A DNA stretch of 64,000 bases from Lycocorax pyrrhopterus obiensis (taxonomy: Eukaryota; Chordata; Aves; Passeriformes; Paradisaeidae). The stretch's first letter is position 1; every line of letters begins with the position of its first letter. Both the position numbers and the translations under genes were made by a program. Where the stretch lies: positions 4,838,848 to 4,902,847 of the forward strand of contig JACSVZ010000008.1 in the NCBI GenBank assembly GCA_014706295.1, in the 5' to 3' direction. Shown here one piece after another: positions 1 to 12,484 of the stretch. Below the pieces are notes generated by a model, which had not been told where the DNA came from, made no database searches, and saw only the letters and a list, made by a program, of their open reading frames with translations.

Positions 1-3000
1 GGTGCTCAGACAGGATTTGGTAGCCCAGCTGTGAGCACACAGGCCTGTGTCTTTTTATGTGGAACAGCATTCCAAAGAAGTTCTGTTTAGATTATAGTGC
101 TAGGAAAATACCTGGGGATACCATTTAACTGTATTTAATTATTGGGGTTAATGAGCAGTGGCTCCTGGGTTTATATATGTAGGGTGTATAAGAATATGTT
201 TACTTAGCGTGTGTTAGTCTGTGGTGTATTTATTTGTAGGATAAAGAGGCCAGTTGTCTTTTTAGGGGAAAAGTAGTTCAGATGAGACAGTATTAGTTTT
301 TGTAAGATGGTGTTCTAATAGGATAAAAAAATGTGACTGATTTCATATGTGTTTTATAACCAAACACTTTACATAATGTTATTTTTCTTCTCTTTTTAGC
401 ATACTATGGAGGCATTCATGCAAGGATTGTTAGAATAACAGAAATTACTTGAAGTAACTCTGCCTTTATCTGAACATTTGCTATGCTTGTAAACTCGCAT
501 GCTGTTTGTGTCTAGTATTACACGCACTTCTATGTGCCAGCCGCAAACAAATAGATTTTAATTTCTGCAATTTACACACTTTGGCATTGTATGTCAATAA
601 GACCCTAATCACATTGAATTCTACACCCATTACTGAATGGTGGTTTTTAGCATAATAAGTCTTGATTTTTATATTCATCTCACTGCTTTCTGAAGGGAAA
701 GTGAAAGAACTGCTGACTGCATTCTGCCTGCAGAATGAGAGCTTTGTGATAAACCCTATGAGATTTAATCCAGTGTGTGTGGCCGAAGAGAACAGCTGGA
801 TCCTTACACCCTGCACAGCCTCAGTGCTGTGTAGTATGTCTAGCCCAATAGAAGCATGGCCTGTTGTAAACTAGCACTAAGCGTAATTAAATCAGAAAAC
901 AACTAAATTAAGGATAACATTATGGGAGCTACCTGAACTCGCCATAGAGAGAAAGTCAGAGCCGCTGCTGAATTTCTGGGAAGTCCAGAAACGTTTCCTG
1001 GGAGATGGTACAGGGGATACTTGAGCTACTGCACAAAGCTGCTGTTTCGCAGTCTCCTAAATGTCGTGTCAAGGAGCTGTGCTAAATGGGGGGTGGTAAC
1101 TACTGCTGTCTCTGGTGCTTTCAGGTAGCACCAGCCCAGAAAATATTTTCTTTGTAGAGCAGCTCTACCACAACAGCGAATCAGTACTGTCTGCCAGGGT
1201 AAAGGAGAGCACATTGACAGAATTTATTGGACTCAGACAGCCTTTCCTAGCATTCATCATAAGAGGCTATTTAGGAAGCTAAACATTGCTGAAGTGAAAG
1301 GGGAACTACTCTTCTGTGGTAGGAACTGTCTGGAGACAGAAAACAGAGAAGGAATGAGGTGTCAATTTTCCACATGGCAAAAGGTTAACAGCAGGGAGCC
1401 CTCAGGTACTGGATTAAATTCATGTGCTGCAAGTTGAAGTCTCTGTGAAAGAGAAAATGGCAAAATGTGCAGATAATATAAATTGTTTGAGTCAGTCAAA
1501 TCTAGGAGTGCAAGCAGGGCCTTCCAGAACTCGGCAAAGCTACGTGAACAAGCAAGAGCATACCAAGCAAAATCAATTCACAAATGTGAAGTATTGCCTG
1601 TTGGCAATGGTAGGAATGATTTGAACTATAGACATCTGCTGTTAGTATTTAAGCAAAGTGTTAGGAATGAAAAAAGAGAATGTTGTGTCCTTCTGGACAC
1701 AGTTCAAAAGGCTTGTTAAGAGTACATTAATAATGCCTCTGTGTAAATATTTTGCCTTTTATTCTTGAGTCTATGGTCAATTCTAATTATGTGTTATCAA
1801 GGAACACTACTTGAAAGAGAAGTGGTTTGGAGTTTGCTGAGGAAAATGTTTAGGAGCATTTGATTCAAGGGACAAGGAGTTGATTTTAAAATGACTTATC
1901 AAAATCTTTTTATTCACAGTCCATAATTCATCTGTAGAACTTGCTGCCAGACTTCAACGATGTTAAGGTTTTAGTAGAAATTCTGTATAAAAAGATTTCA
2001 TTTCTAAGTGTATAATGAGAACACTTACAAGTGTGTTATTTAAAGTATAATATGTGACCCACATTCCTGCAGGGATATGTTAAGGGCTAAGACATCATTT
2101 TCTAACTGTTGTATGCTGTCTTTTTCTTTTGGTTTTTAAGTATTTGTTTCTACTTGTTATACACAGGTTGCTCCCAGTTAGAAAGCCTGCTAGGCATGTC
2201 TAATATGACATTTCCTACTGTGATTGTGATGTCCTTGGTTCAGGAGAAAGCACAAACAATTCAATGCCCTGTGTATGGATCCCTTCCTTTATGAGGTGTT
2301 GCAGTTGTCTGTGCTTATGCAAATGCATCCTTGCAGTCAGGGTAGGTTGTTGTATCATGTATCATCATGATCTGAGCCTTTAAACAGAGGCACAATGGAA
2401 TGAAAACAATTTTCCTGTTGGCATCTGTTCCGGTTTGATTCTGAGTTTCTCCAGGGCCATCTCTCATTAGTATTCCAACTCCTTGGTGATGCTAATGGGG
2501 TCACCGGAAGTTGGATCAGATTTTTCAAGCTGTAAAACAGAGTTTATACCCCCTCCTCACATGCTGTCATGGGGAAAAGCAGCCTTTGGCAGTCCGACCC
2601 TATCTGCGAATGTAGGAGAACTCTGCTGAGCTGCTGCTGCTGTGGAGGGTGTGGGATCCAGGGTGGGCTGGCACATTCCTTGGTGTAGTCCAGTTTTGGA
2701 CACACCTTGCATTTCCATATGTGTTGGTGGTGGTGGACGGTAGTGGTGGTGTGCTCATTACCAGGTGGGTCACTGCTTGTCTTCAGTTCAGCTGCATTTC
2801 ACCAGTTTATCATAGACAGGTGTGGTCAGTGCTGCTTGCTGGTGCTGATACAAACACTGTGGTAAAAGGGGCTTGTGTTTTAAGGCTGGGGGTTTTTTGA
2901 ATGATTACCACAGCATCAGTATGCTTTTGCTAAGTCATGCTGGGAAGGACAAATATGGTTAGCAATGAAACTGAATTTTGTCTGGCACTATGAATACAAA

Positions 3001-4012
3001 GTTATTATTTCCACTGACATCAATTAAAAAGCTTATTAATGATAGACTGTTAAATGAGAAGTATAAAATCTGATTTTAATCCTTATCTCAATTTTCAGAA
3101 AGTTCTCATCTGAACAGACATTCCCAATAATAATTTTCCAATCTTGTGACTGTACATAAATCTCTGAGCAATCAGATTAGGAGCCGCTTTAGAAAAAACA
3201 GCCATAATTCACCAAATGGAATAAGTCTTTTAAAACGAGCAAAATGAAACCCTCTATTTATTATGGTGGTGATAATTGCTGGTATGAATCTTGTGAGAGT
3301 TCTGGTTTGTTTACTTTGTTGGAGGTGATACAGTACTTTTCCATGCAGTGTTGCTCTGCTGTCAGTCATTATGTTTCCCTAAAGTTCTGTAGGCCACCAT
3401 CATCTGTTTTGTATTTGACACTGTAGGAGGAGAGCCTGCCAAACCACAACAGGCTACGTGGTGATTACAACACTGACTAATTGTATTTTATGGCTTGACA
3501 GGTTTCAAGCAACATTTGTGAAAGTGCTGTTATGGGATTAAGGTTATATTTTAGTTTAGGAGATTCTGTACCTTTCTAAGTTTGGGTGGGGGTGTCTGGG
3601 GTTGCTCCCTTGCTGCTGTGTAATGCTGTGCTCTCACTTCACCTGACTCATGTCTCCCACCCAACTTCCACTTTCTTTGTGAGTAAGAAAACAATCAGTA
3701 AAATAATGGCTGTGGGAGGCTGAGCATCTGCTCCCAGTGCTCCCACGGCCTGAAAGGACCCCACATGAGGGGTTTTCTCTGTAGAAGTGGCATTAATAAC
3801 GCCTTGCAAAGTGTTTCGAGACTCTCTAATGAAAGGTGCTTCAACATTTTTGATGTTAAGATACTTTAAGGAGTGACATTTATTTCTAATTAGAACTAAT
3901 TAATTCTATTGTTGAAGCAGTTGAGGAGGAATGTTATAATCTTTAATTTATTAATTGATAGATAACTGACTTGATGAGGTGTTTATTTCCAGTTTGGAAT
4001 TACTGAAAAAAT
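1..4012. other. Non-coding stretch, no gene recognised
   Basis: AT-rich intronic-type DNA. The open frames are short and unlike any protein I know. Small features are a (CTG)4 run near 2629-2642, a GGT-rich patch near 2722-2752, and an AT-rich TAATTA cluster at 3888-3905 that could bind homeodomain proteins. Confidence 0.6.
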
Positions 4013-4088
4013 AATTTTTTTTCCCATATTTGATATTAAAACTCCAATTAAATTTTTTTTTCCATATTTGATACTAAAACTCCAAGTA
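4013..4088. repeat. Tandem duplication, 38-base unit, two copies
   Basis: The pattern of a T-run, then ccatatttgat, then a stretch ending aaaactcca occurs twice. The anchors at 4024 and 4062 give a period of 38 bases. The copies differ at only a few positions, including the length of the T-run, a T/C change (gatatt versus gatact), and the last bases. This looks like a local slippage duplication. Confidence 0.85.
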
Positions 4089-4364
4089 AGGAAAATATTT
4101 TCCAAATTGATGGCTTTGATTTCTGCATACACCAAGCAAAGCAATGAAAGAGATGTAGAATTCCTATAGAGGATATAATTTAGAAGAAATCTTTATGTCT
4201 ATCTCCTAACTCCCAAGAACATAAACAAATATGAAGGTTCGCAAGTTCACAACAGATGTTTGGCTCACTGGGGGACTGACTTGAGTAGGAAAAGTGAAAA
4301 TAATTTGGTGGGTTTTGGCCTCCTCTGGTTTGGGAGGAATGTGAGGTGGTGGGCAGTGCCCTGC

Positions 4365-4819
4365 TGCAGTAATCATGCAGGGGCATGGCTCCGCACACAA
4401 GATGGAAAGTGCAAAGCCTTTATTGTGCAGTGAATATTCCCTAAATACCAGCACCCAACAGGATATCGCATCATATAAACAGCAAAGATGTTCACCTCAG
4501 TGTCCCCCAATCACCTGGGATAGTGCACAGACATTGCCTGTTATGGTAACAGGTAAACAATACCCTATAAGGTCACAAACTACAATTATCACATCTCATA
4601 GGTCCAACACTGTCCACAAACCCACAATCCTCTCTCAGCCCATCCCCGGTGACCTGGATGCACTCCCAGGGTCACCTCTGGGTCCAAGAAAGAGGCTCTC
4701 TCTCCAGCCCTCAGGGCCTATCTCCCTTCCAGCACACAGTGCACCCCAACACCCTGCCTCAGCAGCAGCTCACTGCAGCATGTGGGAACACTGCCTGCAG
4801 CCTTTGCCAGGCCTTCCCA
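4365..4819 (-). mobile_element. Probable solo long terminal repeat of an old endogenous retrovirus
   Basis: Read on the minus strand, this 455-base block has LTR-like order: a GC-richer U3 part, a TATA-like TTTATATGA (4479-4471), AATAAA (4424-4419) about 50 bases on, and then a short U5-like part. It begins TG and ends CA and is flanked by CCTGC at 4360-4364 and 4820-4824, a possible 5-base target duplication. No gag, pol or env remains beside it. A long frame on the plus strand (4375-4980) crosses it but resembles no protein and is read as chance. The ends are my best guess, and the family is not identified. Confidence 0.45.
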
Positions 4820-4824
4820 CCTGC

Positions 4825-7035
4825 AGCAGGAAGCACGGGAATGACAGGGTAATACAAGGCTTACAGAATTCATTACTGAAAGCCATCAGCCTGCAAAACT
4901 CAGAAAAACCCAAGCCCTTTGCCACTGTGTGTTCCCACACAGTGTTTTTTTCAAGGTTCTTTTCCCTGAGGAGAATTTAGGACAAGACACTAAGTGTATG
5001 ATCTGTTTTTCACCTACGGGTCAAGATGGCCTGAACTCCCTGACCCTGATTTATAGGAGACATAAAGGATCAATGGTGCCACCTTCCTTTCCACTGCACA
5101 GAGTGGCCTGCTGGGTCTCTCCTACAGTTTTTCTGTGTAATAGGAACTAATGGCTATTATTTAATCAGTCAAGCCTTTGAAAAATAGAATGCAAAAAAGG
5201 CTGTTTATGATGAAATCATCCTTCTCTGCAGTGCTGTCTTACCTTGCACCTTGTACGGTCTTCAAATTTTATAAATTTTAAACAAAATGATTCTGTAAGT
5301 TGGATAAGGGACCCCAGTTTTAACAGGAATAAAGTGCTGCACGTCTCCTTAGCATAATGCATGTCTGTGAGGGTGTAAGTGAAGTGCAGTTGGTGTTCCT
5401 GGTCCTTCTCCTCAGCAGGTCTCTGCTCAGCGCTGTGTCCCAGCTTCTACAGGCAGGCCCTGGTGCTGTTGGGAGCAGTGTGGGGGCTGTGAGAAGGGCA
5501 CACTCAGCTGCTCTGTGCTGGGCAGGGAAGGTTGTGCTGGAAAGCTGATGCTGGGGAGAGTGGATTTGTTGCAGTCATCACAAGTCAAGCTTATTTAGTG
5601 AGGAAATTGTTAAATGCTAGGGCCTCTCGTCAGCATGACACCACTGTCCTACTTTCATGCCAGTGATTTACAGACTGCAGCGTATGGGAGTCTTGTGTGG
5701 AATTCAGCTCACCTTTGGGACTGCTCTGATGTATGAATGATGTATGAAGGGTAAACTTTCTGAAGCACCCTCGTGACTTTATGGTAACCATAGCTCCAAG
5801 TCTTCGGGCCAGTATGTTCTCACTAAGCTTTGTCTTGGGATTTTGTGGGATGCTTACCCTTCAGAAAACTCAACCCTCGTCTTGAGTTTCAGTGGACCAA
5901 TCAGTCAAAGAAAAGGAGAGCATGAAGGTACAAGACGGATTTCCTGCTTTTTAACAGCAATAGGGTTTTCTGCTGGATTCATATGGGTGGTAGAAACAAA
6001 GAGATGAATGTGCTGTCCTATCCATCCCTCCAGCCTTGATTCATCTTGTCCACTGACAAGAAATTCAGGATTTGAAAGACAGTCTGGTGTTGCCTACTCA
6101 GTGTGACTTCTTGGGAACTTGCTGAACTGGCCACTATCAATCCAGGAGGTATTTCTTTGTTACAAAAGCAGAAAGCATCTTTGGTGCATTTACTCCAACT
6201 AGAGAAAAAAATTGTTAAATCCCTTGAAATAAATTTTGCATTAGGGCTGGGAGAAATGACATGGGGACTCAGGAAAAGCTCTTTCAACTTATGCTAAACA
6301 TTTGCTGCTTTGCTGTATTTTACTCCAGTCTCAACTCTGCAGCCCTGAAGGCTGCAAGTCTGAAACTAAACACCTAAAATTCTAAAAGCGTAAAATAAAG
6401 TGAAGGTTAATGGTCACTGGCTTCTTTCCCACAGGCTCTGCAAGCTTTGATATGTGGAACACTAACAGAATAGGAAAGCATAAGGCAGTTATATATTGTT
6501 ATTCTTACAGTCAATGTTACTGTCAAGCAAAACAACACTTCCTAAAAAACAACACACAAGCACTGACAGTAACCTGGGAAAGCTGCTCTTGGAGACCCTG
6601 GGACAGGCACTGTTTTGTCCATCACACAAACTCTTAAACAGAATGAAACCAGCAGAAGGGGGATGTGCAGTGATTCTTCACTGACCTGTGTTGCTTCAGA
6701 GGCGTACAAAGAATGTAAAGGTGTTTGCTGAGGTTATCAGACTGCCCTGAACACCTTTTCAGTAGGGTTCTGCCAGTACCCTTTTGCAAGCTGCAAAAGG
6801 AGCTCTAATGAATTTGCCTGTTGGAAAGGAAAATATGGCTTTAGAGAACAGCTTCTTTTCAGGCATTTGGGAAGGAGGCTCACTGGACAGATAAATGTAA
6901 AGCACATGACACCTAATGTGTAACCTTCTTCAGAAGGATGCAGGAGCTATCAGCTTACTGGAGACTTCCAGTACAGGCCAACCTAGTGAAGGTATTTGAC
7001 CAGAGTTCTTGAGTTAGGAGTTTGAATCGGAGAGC
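4825..7035. other. Non-coding stretch, no gene recognised
   Basis: No coding sequence, tRNA or recognised repeat. The frame at 5357-5548 lies in a modestly GC-richer patch (5350-5560) without a convincing protein or splice context. Confidence 0.55.
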
Positions 7036-7153
7036 ATAGAATGGGTTGGGTTGGAAAGGACCTTGAAGACCATCTCTTTCTACTCCCCTGCCATGGGCAG
7101 GGACACCTTCCACTGGACCAGGTTACTCACAGCCCTATCCAACCTGGCCTAGA
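7036..7153 (-). mobile_element. CR1 LINE 3' end fragment (antisense)
   Basis: The sequence atagaatgggttgggttggaa, ccatgggcagggacacctt and ccaacctggcc, in this order, is the reverse complement of the well-known CR1 3' region. The 3' terminus (attctat tail) is at the low-coordinate end. Only the last 115 or so bases of the element are present, which is the usual 5' truncation of CR1 inserts in birds. Confidence 0.92.
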
Positions 7154-10100
7154 AATAGAGGATCATTTTAGAATACTGTCACAAATGATCTGAGGGAATG
7201 ACCAACTGCTCCAAAATGGGAAGGAACTGACTCAGATACAGTCAGAGCTGAAACTGAACTGAAGGTGATGAAGTTTCAGGTGTCTGTCCACATGTTTTGC
7301 CATTATTGGTTAAATGAGCTTTGTAATTATCACAGTGATTTTATAACGTATGACAGAAATAGGGAGGGGCTGTGTTTTCAAGTAATTTTGAGTGATTGAC
7401 TTTGAGGCATTCCTTTATTCCAGGCTGTTTTCCAAACAGTTTAATGCCTGTACATCTTCACGGAGCTGCAAACCCCCTCTTACTGACATTAGCATGCAGC
7501 ACCACTGCAGTGTGTTAGCAAACGCTACATAGCAGGTGCATTTCCACAGAATTTCAGTCCTGCTCCAGCTACTGCCTGGCACACGTTTTCCATCAGCTCC
7601 TGCACTCTACTGGTTACTCTTCCCCTTCAAAGCTGTTAATTCATTCAACAAAATTGGACTTACAGATTTATGCTGGAAAGAACATGTGACAGTTTCTGTG
7701 TTTTCTTTGTGTTGGGGATGCAGAGAAGTGGAAGAGGAAGCATTGAATTGTATAAAATAGGCATTAAATTGAAAGAAGGTACAGGTAAGGGGCACAGGCT
7801 ACAGATATTCAGAAGGAATCTCTAAAAAAATGAGTGTTTTATTTGAAACCTTTTAAAAAGGGGAAGACTCCTTGTTCCAGGGTGTAGATTGTAAATCTTT
7901 GATTAAATCCTGAAACAGCCTATTAAATAGACACGAAGTGTTCTGTGGTACTGAGGAAAAGGGATCATGGGTTATTCAGCTGCAGTTCTAAGAGCCTGTT
8001 ATAACCATGCATTTTAATGAAGCCATCAGCCCAAGGAATGCTGGCTATACACTGCAGCATCCCTGCCTGCCTGCAGAACCATCCTATCGATACACAGAGC
8101 ACTTCTATTTGCAAAGGCCTTTTAAAGTACATTAAAAAAATCCATTTGGGAGAGATTAATTAATAATTAAGCTAGTGTGGAATTAACCTTAGGCAAATCT
8201 GCTTCCTTGTTGCAGCGTAGGGAAGAGTCTTGTCTGTCACATCCATATAGTGACCCAGTAAAGCCCTGATACCAAAAATTCAATTCTCTGTAGCTAATCA
8301 GCATCCTGTTACAGCAAGGCCATCATTTGAGATAGCTTTTGTTTCCTCATGCATAATAATTTTTGAACATTTTGTTAATTTTCACTAAAAGTTAATGGGA
8401 TAGGGTTCCTGCAGAGGGTAAAAATATTCCAGACTGCTGTATTTTATTTTTTTTCCATAGTGTTTGAGCATGAATCACTTCCTTGTACCTCATTTTATTT
8501 ACTCTCATCAATGAGTCTTCTCTAATGGGGGAAGCAATTTAAAATTATTGTGAAAATGTCTCTAACATTTCTTTGTTCCTGGAAGCTCACTTGCTGCTGG
8601 AGCTGAGGTTGTAAGCAAGGCTTTGCAGGGGCACGACTCGGTAGGAAGTCAAGGGCATCTGGTACACTTAAATGTAGCTCTTGGATTTTTTTTTTCTTTC
8701 AGTGAAATAGCTAATCAAGAAAGCGGAGGAGCTCAGACTGAAGGAAAGAAATGGATTGGACTGGGAGAGAGAAATCTAAAAAAGAAATCAAAATAATGAT
8801 ATTTTTCCTTTCAGTGAGAACTAAGCCTGACCTAGGCGTTTTCTGCAATTGGGAAATTCCCTTAATAACCCTCCTTAAGGTTATAGGCAGAGACAGAAAA
8901 TTCTGTAGTCTGTGAAAAGGATGAAAATTCATAAATCCTAATGTTGCTAAACTGAAATTAAATTTGCAAGATTTGGATAACAGGAATATATTCCTTGAAC
9001 TCTCATGTCCTCCCCCATCCTGCAGTAGTTCATCCTTAGTTCTGTAAATCTCTTCCCAGTGCTCTTCTGAGCTAATTCTAATAGGGGATCTATCAAAATT
9101 CATTATAAAAATACATAAGCCCAGGTATGCTGTGCAGTCAGCCATTGGTGTTCATACTATTTGATGAATTAAAATGCCAGAAAGTTAAGGTAAAACACCA
9201 TTCTGATAGTATCTCCTACTTCAGGCCTTTTCACCAGCTGTTCTGGGAGCCTCTGGATTAGGGAAGAAGGGCATCCATCTCTCTTGGAAATGCCTGACAA
9301 GCCCCAGATATGGACACGAGCACATTTACATGCAAACAAGATTCTTTTGATATCTTTCTCTGTTGATACTGGGGTGTTGACATAAATGTGGGACACTTTC
9401 AGAAGATGAACTGGATGGAAGCAATGAGCACTTGTAATAAATTCTCACTACAGAGTCTGCAGGAGCATTTTCTTTTCATCATCTCATTAACGACTTTGAG
9501 CCATTAACAGCTTCAAGTGCTGAGTAAGGATTTACATTTAATTTAAGTCTTCTGTTCTTAGCTGACAAAATGTATTTTACACACTTGATGGATGTAATTA
9601 GTGTGATGAGGCTTTAAAAGAAATTGGCTTGGTTAAATTTAGAATTTGCCATGTCAGTTTATACATGAAGCCAAAGCATACATATCAGTAGTTCTGTGGC
9701 TTTGTTAAAACACATTTTATTAATATTACTGATAGATAGATGTTTTTAATTTAGGATACTGATACAGTCCAAATCCAGCATGCTTTCAGATTTGGCAGCG
9801 CAATCCATTAGGTTATGATTTCAAATTATTTTATACTGCTCTCGCCCATCAGAACTTACCATTATGTGCTATGGCTACAGACAAACTATCCTTTGGATAA
9901 CAAGGAACTGTGCATAATTGCTTAAATTCCTGTACTTTACTAAGCTTTCATAAAAGCAGACCTCCATGGAAACTGCTGGACTTGAGTACCTGCAAACTGA
10001 GGGCAACTGCACTGCACTCACAGTCCATTTTCCCTGCAATGTTACTGCTTTCTGCTCAGCCTGACTCAGTGTTCAGGATTCTCATTTGGAATGCTCTCCC

Positions 10101-12455
10101 TCTTATTTTCTGCGATGACTTGCTCACTGAAAAAATGAAGCACTTGTTTGTGCTGCGAGCATCAGCAGGGGTGGGTAGAAGGTGTTGTCCAGTATTGTGT
10201 GCTTGGAGTAAATCTGTTCTTTAATGAAAGACAAGTTCCTGCCTGGTAATTGGAGCTCCTGAGCTCATGTAATAATATTGCTGGGTTTTGCTGCAGGCCC
10301 GCATTTTGTATCAGTAATGTAAGTGGGAACTGTTGTTAAAGCTGAATTGAAGTAGGGACAACTAAACATTGAGTTCCCAAAGCGGACAGCCCGTTCGTGC
10401 TAGGTACAAGTAGCCTTAGGAGCAATTCCCAGACAGGTTTCCATCCCCGTCTGGAGGGATCCTGTGTTGGAAGGAGGATAGTGAGTGTACTACACTGTGA
10501 GTCACAGCTGCGAGAGCACATGGAATGAATTTCTGAGTTGGAGATTGCTGTGATGTGCAGTGTGGATGTGTCTGGGTAGCTCAGGGTGTTTCAGGAGAAG
10601 CTGGCTGCTCTGGAGCAGGGTGGAATGAAGCTGCACGGCTCTGAGGATATGACTCATATCGCAGATGGCTGCAAGGCTAATGCTGGGATCTGGAAGTGTC
10701 AGATTACAAGTAATAGTGCACTGCTAACAGAACTCTGATACGCTGGAATGGTTGTTTGATGTTACTCTTTTTTGAAGAGGAAGAGATGATCCTTGTCTCA
10801 TACTTTGGCTAAATATTTTTGTTTAAGATTACTATGATTGTTATTAGTGAGGAATGTGGGGAATAAACTCTTCTGGCTAAAAAAACACCAGACTTGAGAA
10901 TCTGTAGCTGTTTTTTAAAGTGAACCATAGTTAATTATTTTCTGAGGTGAGTTCACTGTACCTGTGTGCCAGGAGTTAGTGTCAGTTCTTTGTGTAGTGG
11001 ATCAGAAGGCAGCTCCCCAGGAAACACCCTTTTTCAACACGCGGCCCTCCCAGTGTTGCTGAGGTAGGTCTGCCCCAGCTGCACCTCACTGAGGTACAAC
11101 TGCTTCCTTTCCCTTGCAAGAGAACTTGCCAAAATCTCTGGGGAGGTCATTTTTTAGAGAAGCTCCATGGAGCTGGCCAGAGCACTTTGTAGACCCTTGA
11201 GTCTTGTTCAAATTTCCAGTTCTGGGGACAAATGGAGAGGAGATAATGTTCTGTCACAAAGGTTAAGTGCTCAACTGGTGCAACAAATGTGTCAGATTTG
11301 GGTGTTTAAATTCCCGTTTGCAGGTTTGAAAACCTTTGCTGCAGTCTGTTTTAAAATAAACAGGATAATCTATAGGAGACTGAAAAAAGAGTTACAGCAT
11401 AGTAATTAAGATGAAGTCTGAAGTGTTTTTCTATTTGACTCCAGTCTGCTTTTTGTAAACTGTGTTCCCTTTCTCTGCTTTTATCACCTGCAGCTTTTGC
11501 ACAACTTAGCACAGGCCAAATAGATGCTTCTGCGATGTTAAACAATGTGTTTAACAAAGAAAAGCAAACAAGAGACAATGTGCATGCTAGAATATACATT
11601 ATGAAGTCTGTATTTTTGGAACAAAAAATCCATTTATGATGGTTGTGTTTTCAGTGGATTTGTATGACTAGTGTATTACTATTGTTTATTATCAACACTG
11701 GAGCAAAACACATGTTCAATCTGCACAGCTCCTTCATCTACAGCTGTGTGTAATCTTGAGGGCAGTGAAGGGAAGAACTGCCAAGGCAGTTGGGATGCCC
11801 AGCTTTCACGGGAGATCCTGGCTTGCACCTTTGAATGTTTGGTGCACCTTTTCTCCTGAGTTACAGCTGAATCAGGAAGGGGATGGTTATCTCATTGCAT
11901 TCGTTTGGAGTCTATTTGTGAGTTTTGCAGCCTTTAGGAAACTGGAAAATATAAGTGCCCAAAAAACCCAGAACCATGAGTTCTACAGTGCTATTTATTC
12001 TAACACTAGTTAAAGGACTGGCATTCAAACATTCAGTAATGTTCCTGACCATAAAGGGCACATGTAAGAGCCAACAGCATAACCTAGGATTTGCCATGGA
12101 GCACAAAATAAATGCCAGGAGGATGAGCTCAGCTACAATAATGTACCTGTTACCTGCTAGCAGTATCTTACCATTTACACGGGTGTTGTAAATAATCATG
12201 TAAGAAAGAACAAAATAATAAAAGGGAATATGTTTAGATTTTTTCCAATACCAGCTCAGTCCCACAGCTTTGGAAAGAATGTCTTACATTATAGGAAGGT
12301 ATTTTCTTCCTTTCATTTAATAAGGTGTGAAAAAAAAGAGAAGGTTTATATTTGATGTCTAAAGATGCCCAGCACCTGACTAGCAATTTTTAAAAAACCA
12401 GATATTTTAAATACTTCTAAGAGATGCAGAAATGTTTATTTGACATTCCATTTTT
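7154..12455. other. Non-coding stretch, no gene recognised
   Basis: Mostly AT-rich intronic DNA. It contains a homeodomain-like TTAATTAATAATTAA cluster at 8156-8170. A 144-codon frame on the minus strand (8711-9145) is low-complexity in origin and has no recognised domain. Nothing else is supported. Confidence 0.55.
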
Positions 12456-12484
12456 ATCTATCCATCTATCTATCTATCTATCAT
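12456..12484. repeat. (ATCT)n tetranucleotide microsatellite
   Basis: About seven ATCT units, with one variant (atcc), run from 12456 to 12484. Likely polymorphic in length. Confidence 0.95.

Noticed and set aside
4375..4980. 201-codon open frame on the plus strand
   Set aside because: It crosses the LTR-like block in antisense, has no recognisable domain, and lacks splice or promoter context.
8711..9145. 144-codon frame on the minus strand
   Set aside because: No domain, no homologue I recognise, and AT-rich surroundings. Expected by chance in a window this long.
10572..10600. gggtagctcagggtg resembling a tRNA A box
   Set aside because: No B box at the right spacing and no cloverleaf pairing could be drawn.
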